Of a stretch of 64,000 bases of DNA, positions 1 to 10,420 are shown piece after piece; the first letter of the stretch is position 1, and every line of letters starts with the position of its first letter. The DNA is from Albidovulum aestuarii (lineage in GTDB: Bacteria; Pseudomonadota; Alphaproteobacteria; Rhodobacterales; Rhodobacteraceae). A program made the translations under genes and the position numbers. Under the pieces are notes generated by a model. The model was given only the letters and a program-made list of their open reading frames with translations. It had not been told where the DNA came from and made no database searches. The DNA lies in NCBI RefSeq assembly GCF_029961185.1, contig NZ_JASBQQ010000005.1, positions 186,001-250,000 on the forward strand, written 5' to 3'.

Positions 1-444
1 GCCCGACCGTACCAGCGTATCGACGATCTCCAGCGCCTGTTCACCGGTATCAGGCTGCGAGATCAGCAGTTCATCAAGGTTCACACCCAGCTTCTTGGCA
101 TATTGAGGGTCAAGCGCGTGCTCGGCATCGACGAAGGCGCATACCCCGCCCTTTTTTTGTTCTTCCGCAACCGCGTGCAGGGTCAGCGTGGTTTTACCCG
201 AGCTTTCAGGCCCGTAGATCTCCACCACTCGCCCCTTTGGAAGGCCACCGATACCCAAAGCGATGTCGAGCCCCAAAGACCCGGTCGAGGTCGACTCGAT
301 CTCCATCACCGGGTTATCGGCGCCGAGCTTCATGATGGAGCCCTTGCCGAACTGCCGCTCGATTTGCGCCAATGCGCTGTCCAACGCCTTTTGTTTGTCC
401 GCGCTGCGCTTGTCGTTCATGCTCAGAAGATCCGCTGTCGCCAT
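1..444 (-). CDS. recA: RecA recombinase, N-terminal part (gene runs off left edge)
   Basis: RecA forms ATP-dependent filaments on single-stranded DNA, drives strand exchange and triggers LexA self-cleavage. The first 148 codons are present; the 3' part lies outside the window. Residues typical of RecA are visible: an N-terminal [19 protein letters not shown] segment, the Walker A motif GPESSGKTT and the following [15 protein letters not shown] stretch. The ATG at 444 is preceded by a GGAAG ribosome site and begins [17 protein letters not shown], as in other alphaproteobacterial RecA proteins. A LexA box lies about 50 bases upstream, so SOS control is expected. Identity is very secure. Confidence 0.97.
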   Translation of the reverse strand, partial: MATADLLSMNDKRSADKQKALDSALAQIERQFGKGSIMKLGADNPVMEIESTSTGSLGLDIALGIGGLPKGRVVEIYGPESSGKTTLTLHAVAEEQKKGGVCAFVDAEHALDPQYAKKLGVNLDELLISQPDTGEQALEIVDTLVRSG

Positions 445-494
445 GTTTTGCTTCCTTATTTCACACCCGATAGGGCGCGGCAATCATTGCTCTT

Positions 495-509
495 GTTCGC
501 CTCTTGTTC
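495..509 (-). promoter_or_regulatory. LexA (SOS) box upstream of recA
   Basis: The plus strand reads GTTC, seven bases, GTTC, which is GAAC-N7-GAAC on the recA strand. This is the direct-repeat LexA site of alphaproteobacteria, unlike the CTG-N10-CAG palindrome of Escherichia coli. It lies 51 bases upstream of the recA start codon, where it could overlap the promoter. Confidence 0.85.
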
Positions 510-635
510 TCGTCGTTATGAGATCAAAACACGAACAGATCAACCCAATTTTCCTAAAATCGACTTTTTCTTCTTTCGGTAAATCTTTAGTTAACGGGAA
601 CGTGTTTTCTCGTTCCGGGCCCTGATGGAGACGTG

Positions 636-1241
636 ATGCTGGTTTTCTGGAAACAACGATTGGTCTATCTTGCGACCCCGAAAACCGGATCAACGGCAAT
701 TGAGGCCGCCCTGGAACCACTTGCCAGTGTCGTGATCCAGCGGCCGCCGGAACTTAAGCACACATCCGCCTTCCGGTACTGGAAATACCTCGCCCCCTAT
801 CTCGGCCAGGCGGCGGATGAAGATTTCATGGTTGTCGCGGTAATGCGCGAACCGCTTGACTGGCTCGGAAGCTGGTACCGGTACCGGCAACGGCCGGGCA
901 GCCAACATAAGGAAAACAGCACCAAGGACGTCAGTTTCGACACATTCGTCGAGGGCTATCTCAGCGACCCGCAACCCAGTTACGCCAATGTCGGACGTCA
1001 GAGCCGATTTCTGATCCCCGAACGCGGCCCGGGCGTCGACAGGATCTTTCGCTACGACGATATGCCGGCCTTTGTTCGGTTTCTCGAAGACCGGCTGGAT
1101 TGCGAGATATCGCTGCCGCGGCTCAATGTTTCTCCGGAAGGAACCACCAACCTCGCGCCCGACCTTGAGCGCAGATTGCGTGAGGAATGCGTGCGCGACT
1201 TCGCCCTCTATGATACGTTGAATGTGGAACACCCCGCCTGA
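636..1241 (+). CDS. Sulfotransferase-family protein
   Basis: A 201-residue protein with the 5'-phosphosulfate-binding signature PKTGSTAIE at residues 15-23, immediately after a short beta strand, as in PAPS-dependent sulfotransferases. A later MREPLDWLGSW segment matches the 3'-phosphate-binding region (R-P-x-x-W-x-S type). It would move sulfate from PAPS to an unknown acceptor, probably a surface glycan or small molecule. The start was placed at ATG 636 because GGAG at 627-630 is five bases away; the GTG at 633 is too close. No signal peptide is seen. It stands alone between recA and cckA, divergent from recA. The acceptor cannot be inferred. Confidence 0.8.
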   Translation: MLVFWKQRLVYLATPKTGSTAIEAALEPLASVVIQRPPELKHTSAFRYWKYLAPYLGQAADEDFMVVAVMREPLDWLGSWYRYRQRPGSQHKENSTKDVSFDTFVEGYLSDPQPSYANVGRQSRFLIPERGPGVDRIFRYDDMPAFVRFLEDRLDCEISLPRLNVSPEGTTNLAPDLERRLREECVRDFALYDTLNVEHPA

Positions 1242-1316
1242 TCCCAAAGCCGGGAACGCGCATTTCGCGCTGCCGCAAATCCGCTGCTTCGGAAGAAAGT
1301 TCCCGACAAATGGGGA

Positions 1317-3629
1317 TTAGTGGATTTGCCCCTGAACTGTCGCCGTCAATTCACTGAGAGAGAACGGTTTTGGCAAAAACACTGAATTCGGAATGCGTTC
1401 GCGGGTCTGTGTCAGGCTTTCCTCGGAATAGCCCGACACGAAAACGACCCGGGTATTCGGGCGGGCCTTCAATGCTTCGCGAACCCAGGATGGACCATCC
1501 ATACCGGGCATGATGACATCGGTGACAAAAACATCGACGGCCAACGCCTCATCCTCGAGCGCTTTCAGGGCGTCTTCCGCGTTCTCCGCCTCGATCACCG
1601 TGTAGCCTCTTAACCTGAGTGCCCGACTGGCGAAGGCGCGGACCGGGGCTTCGTCCTCAACCAGCAGGATGACACCCTCACCCGATTGCGTGACGCGGCG
1701 CGGCTGCACGGCCGGAACCTCCTCTGTCTCGGCCACGTCAGAGGCTTCATGGGCCGGGAAATACAGCGAAAACGTCGTGCCTTGTCCCGGCACCGTATCG
1801 CAGAAGATAAAGCCGCCAGTCTGCTTGATGATTCCATACGCAGTCGAAAGGCCGAGCCCCGTGCCTTCCCCCTGGCGTTTTGTAGTGTAAAACGGCTCGA
1901 ATATCTTCGGCAGCTGTTCTGGCGAAATGCCGCAGCCCTGATCGGTGACGCGGACGATAACGTAGTCTCCTGGCTCAATCGTTGCCCTGTCGCGGTGCAG
2001 ATCTTCCTTCAGCATCACAGTTTCAGTTTCAATACGTATCTCCCCCCCCTGCGGCATCGCATCACGCGCGTTGACGACGAGGTTCATGATGACCTGTTCC
2101 AATTGTCGCTTGTCGGCGCGGATCGGCGCAAGATCGGTTGCATGCATGAGTGAAAGGCGCACCTTTTCACCAACCAGTCGATTCAGAAGGTGGGTAAGGT
2201 CCGAAAGTGTGTCGCGCAGATCAATGGTTGTCAGCTTCAGCGTCTGCTTGCGGGAAAACGCCAGCAACTGACCAACAAGGCTCGCCGCGCGATTGGCATT
2301 CTGGTTGATCTGCACAAGGTCGGCATAATCCGGATCGCTCTTGTCATGTCGCAGCAAGAGAAGGTCACAATGCCCTGAAATCGCAGTTAAAAGATTGTTG
2401 AAATCATGCGCGACACCGCCTGCCAGTTGGCCGATCGCCTGCATCTTCTGGCTTTGGACAAACTGCGCCTCGAGCGTCTTCAACTGGGTCGCATCCGAGA
2501 GAACGGCAACCAGCGCGGGGCTGCCATTTTCGAGAACCCGGGTCAGAGTTACTTGCAGGAAAGCGTCTTGATCCGAGCGGCGTACCTTCAGAACCTCGGG
2601 TCGCCGTTCACCACGGCCCGCCAACGCGTCGGCGAGCCAGTCATCAACCGGCCTTCCCAATCCCTCAACGATGGTTGCAAACGCCGTCCCGATTTCAACA
2701 TTGCCAAGCAATGTCCGCGCGGCCCGGTTCGCGTCGGTCAACTGTCCATCATCATCAAGTCGGAGCAATGCCACGGGCAGAGTTTCGAAGGCCGTCGGAT
2801 CACCCGTTTGCACGGGAAACGCCGCCGCCGGTAAGAAATAAATTTCCCGCCGTCCTCCATTGCCCTCGATGGCCGCAATGAGCGTCCTGACCGGTCCAGC
2901 CGCACTGGAAATTTCGTGCTCCTCTCCGGGTCGGAGCGGCAAGTCATTGAAGATGCCGTCAAGCGTCTTGACCCGGTCGCCAACGAGGCGCTTCAAGGCC
3001 TCGTTCATGAACAGGATCATCCCGGTCTTCGACGCCGTGAGCATCGGAAGGCTGATCGAGTTCGCGTTGCGCCCACCTGCCCCGCGGTCCACCATATCCT
3101 CCAACCGCCATAGGAATCCGGTTTCACCAATTTTGTGCACGGCAAGCCGCGCATGTCCCTTTCGGGTGACGAAGTCCTCATGCGCGGCACCATTCGCTTT
3201 TGCCAATTCCTGCATCCGATGCAACACGGTCGCCGGGCTGGCAAAGACGTCGTCAAGGGCCCGTGTCAGGGTCTGCCCGCCCCGTCGGCCGAACCGTTCC
3301 AACGCTGCCTTGTTCTGCGACCCGATCTCTCCCGCAATATCGGTTGTAAAACTCGGCGCAGCATCATGGGCGATGAATGCGGACAACTGAGACTGGAGAT
3401 TATCGTAGGCCTTGGCGTGCTGGTTTTTCAGCAATGCAATCAGGCCGGCCAGTATCGCGAATGCTCCCGACATACCGCAAACGACAAGTGCGGCAATCCC
3501 ATCTGCAACGGTGAATGCAAGAACCGCGAAACCAAACGACGCAAGAACGAGGTAGTGGCCGTTCGACGAAAATCGCAAAGCCGTTCGGGTCATCGGATGC
3601 GGATCTAGCGCCGAATACGACACCTTCAT
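1317..3629 (-). CDS. cckA: Hybrid sensor histidine kinase CckA
   Basis: A 770-residue membrane kinase at the top of the CckA-ChpT-CtrA phosphorelay, which in Rhodobacterales controls motility, gene transfer agents and cell-cycle genes. Two hydrophobic segments (about 26-45 and 47-67) form the membrane anchor. PAS-like regions follow (about 190-270 and 280-390). The HisKA box GGVAHDFNN carries phosphorylatable His408. ATP-binding boxes are N520-region [16 protein letters not shown] (563-568) and GTGLGL (589-594). The C-terminal receiver domain has acidic residues 658-660, phosphoacceptor Asp704 and Lys754. Domain order and length match CckA. Its phosphotransfer partner ChpT and regulator CtrA are not in this window. 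Confidence 0.93.
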   Translation of the reverse strand: MKVSYSALDPHPMTRTALRFSSNGHYLVLASFGFAVLAFTVADGIAALVVCGMSGAFAILAGLIALLKNQHAKAYDNLQSQLSAFIAHDAAPSFTTDIAGEIGSQNKAALERFGRRGGQTLTRALDDVFASPATVLHRMQELAKANGAAHEDFVTRKGHARLAVHKIGETGFLWRLEDMVDRGAGGRNANSISLPMLTASKTGMILFMNEALKRLVGDRVKTLDGIFNDLPLRPGEEHEISSAAGPVRTLIAAIEGNGGRREIYFLPAAAFPVQTGDPTAFETLPVALLRLDDDGQLTDANRAARTLLGNVEIGTAFATIVEGLGRPVDDWLADALAGRGERRPEVLKVRRSDQDAFLQVTLTRVLENGSPALVAVLSDATQLKTLEAQFVQSQKMQAIGQLAGGVAHDFNNLLTAISGHCDLLLLRHDKSDPDYADLVQINQNANRAASLVGQLLAFSRKQTLKLTTIDLRDTLSDLTHLLNRLVGEKVRLSLMHATDLAPIRADKRQLEQVIMNLVVNARDAMPQGGEIRIETETVMLKEDLHRDRATIEPGDYVIVRVTDQGCGISPEQLPKIFEPFYTTKRQGEGTGLGLSTAYGIIKQTGGFIFCDTVPGQGTTFSLYFPAHEASDVAETEEVPAVQPRRVTQSGEGVILLVEDEAPVRAFASRALRLRGYTVIEAENAEDALKALEDEALAVDVFVTDVIMPGMDGPSWVREALKARPNTRVVFVSGYSEESLTQTRERIPNSVFLPKPFSLSELTATVQGQIH

Positions 3630-3728
3630 TCCCCCTTTCAGATTCGGATGTTCCGCATTCCGACGGGAAATGCTTAACCGACGATTAACTCTCGTCGAAG
3701 CACTACTATAAATTGTGTAAACTTACGC

Positions 3729-4913
3729 TTACTCTCTCGTCAATAGTGTGCTGTAAAAGCCGTCCCCGCCCTCGACCGGCGTAAAGACCCGCTCGTCGCT
3801 GCGTTTCCAGCCGGGATGGCGGCCGATGAACGCGTCGGTTTGTTCCCGGTTCTCCGATGCCAGCAGCGAGCAGGTCATGTAGGCGATCGACCCGTCCGGC
3901 GCGACCAGATCTACAGCCCGGTCCAGAATGCGAGCCTGAATCCGCAACAGGTCTGAAAGCCTCTCGGGTGTGAGAGCCCATTTTGCGTCCGGCGCCCGCC
4001 GCCATGTGCCAGTGCCCGAACACGGCACGTCCAGCAGCACGAGGTCGAAACACATCCCCAATAGTGCTTTTTCGTCCCGGATCGTGACTGAGACCCCCGC
4101 GCGGCGGACACGCTCGGACAGATCACGCATTCTTTGCGGTGCGATATCATGGGCTGCGTACTCGGCCTGACAAAGGGCGGCCATCGCCAGTGTCTTGCCA
4201 CCGCCCCCCGCGCAGAAATCGAGCACCCGCATGCCCGGTCGGAGTGGCAGCGCAGCGACGGCGGCTTGCGGGCTTGCGTCCTGAAGCTCCACCAATCCAT
4301 CGCGATACGCCTTGGAATTCCGGATACGCCTTGTATTTTCAGTGACTTCGATGGCCGTCCGGGTCAGCGGGTGCGGTCGTGCTTCGATGCCATCACTCTT
4401 CAACACCCCGATAGCCACCGGAACACTGGCGCGCACGGCATTCGCCCGCAAGATAGCCGGTGCGCGGTTACGAAAAGCCTGCAAGACAGGTACAAAGTTT
4501 TCCCCCAGAACGTTCTCAAGTGGTGCCGCTAACCAATCGGGACAATCCAATGCCACGGCCGCGGGCAGCGCGTCCATTTCGGGGGCGGCAGCAAGGGCAT
4601 CACGCTCGGCCTGCGACAACGGCAAAGGCGCGTGACCTTCGCCGGTGAAAAACTCATCAGGGTCCCGCCCCGCGGCGCGAAGCAAACCGAGGATCAGCGC
4701 CCGTCCGGTCGGCGTATCGGCACCGGCGAGCGCAGTGAACGACCGCAGACAACGCAAAGCGTCATAGACATGGTCTCGGATCGCAGCCCGGTCACCGGAA
4801 CCGGCAAAGCGACTGGCCCGCGCCCACGAGGTCAAGGCCTGTTCAGCCGCGGCCCCGTCCAGCACCTGGTCCAGAATGTCGATTGCCGCGCCAAGCCGTG
4901 CCGCCGGGGTCAT
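3729..4913 (-). CDS. rsmB: RsmB/NOP-family rRNA (cytosine-5) methyltransferase
   Basis: A 394-residue protein that methylates cytosine C5 in 16S rRNA with SAM. The N-terminal helical NusB-like domain (about 1-130) is followed by a Rossmann methyltransferase domain. SAM motif I is LDFCAGGGGKT (231-241). The two cysteines of the RNA m5C mechanism are both present: Cys298 in DVPCSGTG and Cys348 in YMTCS. Family membership is secure; the exact rRNA position (C967 for E. coli RsmB) is inferred. It lies 58 bases downstream of guaB on the same strand, a pairing common in Rhodobacterales, so co-transcription is likely. Confidence 0.9.
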   Translation of the reverse strand: MTPAARLGAAIDILDQVLDGAAAEQALTSWARASRFAGSGDRAAIRDHVYDALRCLRSFTALAGADTPTGRALILGLLRAAGRDPDEFFTGEGHAPLPLSQAERDALAAAPEMDALPAAVALDCPDWLAAPLENVLGENFVPVLQAFRNRAPAILRANAVRASVPVAIGVLKSDGIEARPHPLTRTAIEVTENTRRIRNSKAYRDGLVELQDASPQAAVAALPLRPGMRVLDFCAGGGGKTLAMAALCQAEYAAHDIAPQRMRDLSERVRRAGVSVTIRDEKALLGMCFDLVLLDVPCSGTGTWRRAPDAKWALTPERLSDLLRIQARILDRAVDLVAPDGSIAYMTCSLLASENREQTDAFIGRHPGWKRSDERVFTPVEGGDGFYSTLLTRE

Positions 4914-4971
4914 GATCCCGCCTTCCGATCCGCTTGAGGATCGCCCTGCAGGGCAAGGCGATCACTTGGTT

Positions 4972-6537
<1,566 letters not shown>

Positions 6538-6565
6538 TCAATCCGGAAAAACGTGGGAGGATATG

Positions 6566-7264
6566 ATGCGGGTCGCCATCGTCGAGAATATTGCCGACAC
6601 GTCTTTGGGTGCTGTCGGACGGGCGCTGGACGAAGCCGGGGCCGAGACCACTCTGTTCCGGCCACGGCAGGACAGTCGCCTTCCCGCCGGCCCGGAAGCC
6701 TTCGATGCCCTCGTCGTCCTCGGCGGCGAACAATCGGCGATCGACGATGCCGACCATCGCTACCTTGAACCGCTGTCCCGATTGATGCGCAACTTCGGTG
6801 AAGCCGATCGCGCTGTTCTCGGCATCTGCCTGGGCGCGCAATTGCTGGCGCGCGGATATGGCGGGACGAATCTGATCGGGGCGGCGCCTGAATTCGGCTG
6901 GTGCAACGTTCAGGTGACCGATGCCGGCTCAAGCGATCCGGTGCTTTCCTCGGCCGGGGCAGCTTTTCCGATCTTCCAGTGGCACCACGATACGTTCACC
7001 TTGCCTGAGAACGCGGTGCATCTGGCCGAAAGCGCGGCGGCGCCCCATCAAGCCTTCCGCATCGGACGAGCGATCTATGGCACGCAGTTCCACTTCGAAG
7101 CCAATCGCGCTGTTGTGGCGGGCTGGACCCGCGACTTCCAGGATGCCGCCGAAGCAATGAGGCCCGGCTGGCACAGGGATCACGCAACTGAAGAAGCCAG
7201 TCACGGTGCCAGAGCAGACGCGGCAGGTCTTGCACTTGCCCGCGCTTGGGTCAGTCTTATCTAG
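6566..7264 (+). CDS. Class I glutamine amidotransferase-like protein
   Basis: A 232-residue protein of the GATase1 fold related to the glutaminase half of GMP synthase. The triad is visible: nucleophile Cys88 in GICLGAQ, His176 and Glu178 in QFHFE. The start ATG 6566 has GGAGG at 6556-6560; an adjacent ATG at 6563 is less well spaced. The family includes enzymes that release ammonia from glutamine and gamma-glutamyl hydrolases; no synthetase domain is attached, so the acceptor reaction is unknown. It is divergent from guaB, but a functional link is only inference. Its stop codon overlaps the stop of the convergent transporter gene within a shared CTAG. Confidence 0.82.
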   Translation: MRVAIVENIADTSLGAVGRALDEAGAETTLFRPRQDSRLPAGPEAFDALVVLGGEQSAIDDADHRYLEPLSRLMRNFGEADRAVLGICLGAQLLARGYGGTNLIGAAPEFGWCNVQVTDAGSSDPVLSSAGAAFPIFQWHHDTFTLPENAVHLAESAAAPHQAFRIGRAIYGTQFHFEANRAVVAGWTRDFQDAAEAMRPGWHRDHATEEASHGARADAAGLALARAWVSLI

Positions 7265-8226
7265 GCAGTCGCAGCGTTGGTTTTTACTGCTAGCTGCCCG
7301 CCTGCCCAAAGACGCAGAACCCGGAATGCAATCGGCGGGACGATGAAGGTGGCAAGTCCTAACGCCGCGATTCCGGGCCAATGCCAAATGCCGCCCAATG
7401 TCAGCCACAAGGATGCTGTCGCGGCGGCAGGGAACGTGAAAGCCCCCCAAAGTGCTGAAAAGCCAGCAGCCGTCAGCCACAGAACACGCACGAGAAGCCA
7501 GACAAGAATCACGGCAGCCAATGCTGCAAGACAAGTGGCCACCGTTTCAAGCCCGAGCGCCATGGCCACCAATCCAAGAAGCGCGGCCGGAGCAAGATGG
7601 ATCGCTTGGATCGGGCGCAAGGGCGGTGGCACAGTTTCGCGCAGGACCTGCTCCAGCCCAACAGCCCAGATCCAGACCGCGATCAGTGTCGTCACGCCGA
7701 ACACCGCGAGCGCCCCAAGCGGTGAACCCAGTTGGGTCAGCGCCAGAGCACCGATGATGAAGCCGACGAAATTCAGGTGCCAGACCGGCGTAACACGCCG
7801 TTGCTCTGCCGGTCCGGTTGCAAAAACATAGATCAGGATCGTGACCAGCAGGGCATGGGCAACAAACCCGGCCATCGTTATCCCAAATGCGATGGGACCA
7901 GCATAGGGTGCCAAGGCAAGCGCCAGAAGATAGAGGCACAGCACCATTGTGCCGACCCCGGCACGTCCCGGCAGGATGCGTAGTTCCTCGATCAACACAC
8001 CTGGCCGACGAGCTAGCTTTGATAGATAGGCGACCAACGCGAAGACGAACAGCAACGACGCCGCGCCGAGGATCGCCTCACCGATCCCATCAGGCCCGGA
8101 AACCGCCCCTGCGGCCCGCCGCCAGGCCAGGCCGAGACCGAACAGCCCCATGATCGACGGAAAGACGGCCGGAGGAGTGCGCCGCCACAATCCGGGCTTG
8201 GTCGGTGCTGGAGGTTTGAACGCCAT
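7261..8226 (-). CDS. TDT/SLAC1-family transporter (TehA-like)
   Basis: A 321-residue protein with about ten hydrophobic segments that matches the tellurite-resistance/dicarboxylate transporter family, which includes TehA and plant SLAC1 anion channels. The N-terminus RRTPPAVFPSIMGLFGLG carries the Pro-rich start of helix 1 typical of the family, and HLNFVGFIIGALAL resembles its later helices. It is placed in the inner membrane; members carry anions or export small acids or sulfite. The ATG at 8226 follows two GGAG motifs; a longer in-frame start has no membrane or family support. It is divergent from the agmatinase gene. The substrate cannot be told from sequence. Confidence 0.8.
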   Translation of the reverse strand: MAFKPPAPTKPGLWRRTPPAVFPSIMGLFGLGLAWRRAAGAVSGPDGIGEAILGAASLLFVFALVAYLSKLARRPGVLIEELRILPGRAGVGTMVLCLYLLALALAPYAGPIAFGITMAGFVAHALLVTILIYVFATGPAEQRRVTPVWHLNFVGFIIGALALTQLGSPLGALAVFGVTTLIAVWIWAVGLEQVLRETVPPPLRPIQAIHLAPAALLGLVAMALGLETVATCLAALAAVILVWLLVRVLWLTAAGFSALWGAFTFPAAATASLWLTLGGIWHWPGIAALGLATFIVPPIAFRVLRLWAGGQLAVKTNAATA

Positions 8227-8434
8227 CTCTCCGGTTCTCCTGAGTTTTTCGCCATGGCAGGATGACGGAGCGGTGCCCGGGATGCGAGGCCTCGCGAACA
8301 CCGCCCCAAAAAATCCCGCCTGCTGCGGCTTTTCGGTCGCGCAGTAAGCGCCATAGATCGCCCGGCCTTCCCTCGGCAGCAAAACCCGCGCAGTGTTGCG
8401 GCGAAAGGTTAATCGTCTTCAGGGAGGAAGCCGG

Positions 8435-9409
8435 ATGGGTGGACACGGATATGAAAGCGGACGGCTCAACCTGCCCTTCGTCGGGATCTCTACCTTCGGC
8501 AAGCGTCCCTACGTTGAGGACTGGAGCCGGATAGAGGCCGATGTCGCGATCCTTGGCGCTCCGTTCGACTTTGGCACCCAGTTCCGCCCCGGCGCCCGCT
8601 TCGGCCCGCGCGCGGTGCGCGAAGCCTCGACACTCTTTTCCTTCGGTCATGCCGGGGCCTATGACCACGAGGATGACGCCACCTATCTCGGCTCCGACGT
8701 GCGGATCGTCGATATCGGCGACGCCGATATCGTCCATACCGACACGGAAAGAAGTCACGCCAATATCGAGGCAGGCGTTCGGGCAATCCTGAAGGCGAGA
8801 GCCTTGCCCGTGGTGATCGGCGGCGATCATTCGGTCAACATCCCGTGCATCCGCGCCTTCGAGGGTCAGGACCCGGTCCATATCCTGCAGATCGACGCCC
8901 ATCTCGATTTTGTCGACGAGCGTCACGGGGTCCGCCACGGCCACGGCAACCCGATGCGCCGCGCCGCCGAAAAGGGCTATGTAACCGGCCTGACGCAACT
9001 CGGCATCCGCAATGTGTCCTCCACCGCGAAGGAAGGTTATGACGCAGCCCGCAAGATGGGCGCGGATATCTTGTCAGTCCGTCAGGTCCGCAAGCTTGGG
9101 GCCGAAGCGGTTCTGGCACGGATCCCGAAGGGAGCACGCCTTTACGTCACGATCGACATCGACGGATTTTGTCCCTCCATCGCCCCCGGCACCGGAACCC
9201 CCAGCCATGGAGGGTTTCTCTATTATGAGGTTCTGGAACTGCTGCAAGGTGCTGCACGGGCGCACGACATTGTCGGCATTGATTTGGTGGAGGTTGCCCC
9301 AGACTACGATCCGTCCGGTTCCACAGCGATACTGGCAGCACAGGTGCTGCTGAATTTCCTCGGCTTCATCTTTCATGAACGCGACAAAGCGGCCGGTGCA
9401 CCCGCATGA
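8435..9409 (+). CDS. speB: Agmatinase/arginase-family ureohydrolase
   Basis: A 324-residue manganese ureohydrolase that most likely splits agmatine to putrescine and urea. All family metal ligands are present: His132 in GGDHS, Asp154, His156 and Asp158 in QIDAHLDF, and Asp241 and Asp243 in TIDIDGFCPS. The RPGARFGPRAVR region near 51-62 is also conserved. The ATG at 8435 has GGGAGG seven bases upstream. Related enzymes act on guanidinobutyrate, proclavaminate or guanidine, so the substrate is not certain. The next gene, a DMT-type exporter, overlaps by four bases and is translationally coupled, which suggests that product or substrate crosses the membrane. Confidence 0.85.
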   Translation: MGGHGYESGRLNLPFVGISTFGKRPYVEDWSRIEADVAILGAPFDFGTQFRPGARFGPRAVREASTLFSFGHAGAYDHEDDATYLGSDVRIVDIGDADIVHTDTERSHANIEAGVRAILKARALPVVIGGDHSVNIPCIRAFEGQDPVHILQIDAHLDFVDERHGVRHGHGNPMRRAAEKGYVTGLTQLGIRNVSSTAKEGYDAARKMGADILSVRQVRKLGAEAVLARIPKGARLYVTIDIDGFCPSIAPGTGTPSHGGFLYYEVLELLQGAARAHDIVGIDLVEVAPDYDPSGSTAILAAQVLLNFLGFIFHERDKAAGAPA

Positions 9410-10344
9410 CCGCAACCGGTGTGACTTCGTCAGATATTCACCGTCCGGTGGCGGCGGCTTTCTGGATGCTGGGCTCCATCATCGGCTTCTCCGCCCTTGC
9501 CATTTCTGGGCGCGAGATCGGCGCGGCACTCGATACGTTCGAAATGATGCTCTACCGCTCGCTGATCGGGGTCATCGCCGTGGTCGCATTTGCAACAGCG
9601 ACCGGCCGCCTGATCGAGATCGAAGCCCGCCATCTTGGTCACCATTTCATTCGCAACGTTATCCACTTTGCCGGACAGAACCTCTGGCTCTACGCACTCG
9701 CCCTCATTCCACTTGCACAGCTCTTTGCGCTGGAATTCTCCAGCCCTCTGATCGTCGCTCTGACCGCGCCGTTCTTTCTGTCCGAACGATTGACCCGCAC
9801 GAAACTGTTGGCGGTATTGCTCGGCTTTTGCGGCATTCTGATCGTCGCACGTCCGTTCGGCGCCGGAGGCCTCTCTGTGGGCCTGATTACGGCCCTTCTC
9901 TGCGCAGTGGCATTCGCGGGCACGGCGATCGCAACCAAGCGTCTGACCCGCCGCGCATCAATCATCGGCATCCTCTTCTGGCTGGCGGCCATGCAATCGG
10001 GCTTCAGTCTTGTCTGCGCCGGATATGATGGGAGTATCACCTGGCCAGACGCAAAAACGATTCCCTGGGTCATCGTGATGGGGCTTGCCGGGCTCGGCGC
10101 ACATTTCAGCCTGACCAAGGCCCTCACACTCGCCCCCGCCTCGGTCGTGACGCCCGTCGACTTCCTGCGGCTGCCTGTAATCGCGCTGATAGGCATGGTT
10201 TTTTACGCGGAGCCACTCGACCTAATGGTGATTTTTGGCGGAGCGATCATCTTTTTCGCGAATTTACTCAACATCCGCGCGGAAGCAAAGTATCGTTACG
10301 TCACACGCTCCACCCCCGTGCCAGAACGCAACGTCACAAATTGA
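9406..10344 (+). CDS. DMT-superfamily (EamA) transporter
   Basis: A 312-residue inner-membrane protein with about ten hydrophobic helices arranged as two EamA repeats, the structure of drug/metabolite transporters. The family exports amino acids, purines, polyamine-type compounds or drugs. Its ATG overlaps the agmatinase stop codon as ATGA, so the two are translated together. That makes export or uptake of a guanidino compound, putrescine or an amino acid a reasonable guess, but nothing in the sequence names the substrate. No terminator is visible in the 76-base gap before the outer-membrane protein gene. Confidence 0.83.
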   Translation: MTATGVTSSDIHRPVAAAFWMLGSIIGFSALAISGREIGAALDTFEMMLYRSLIGVIAVVAFATATGRLIEIEARHLGHHFIRNVIHFAGQNLWLYALALIPLAQLFALEFSSPLIVALTAPFFLSERLTRTKLLAVLLGFCGILIVARPFGAGGLSVGLITALLCAVAFAGTAIATKRLTRRASIIGILFWLAAMQSGFSLVCAGYDGSITWPDAKTIPWVIVMGLAGLGAHFSLTKALTLAPASVVTPVDFLRLPVIALIGMVFYAEPLDLMVIFGGAIIFFANLLNIRAEAKYRYVTRSTPVPERNVTN

Positions 10345-10420
10345 CGCCAACGCAACCCGATGGGAAGGGTTCTAAAAAAACAAAACAAGCAACCACGATC
10401 TTGTTAGGGATGAGAAGACG

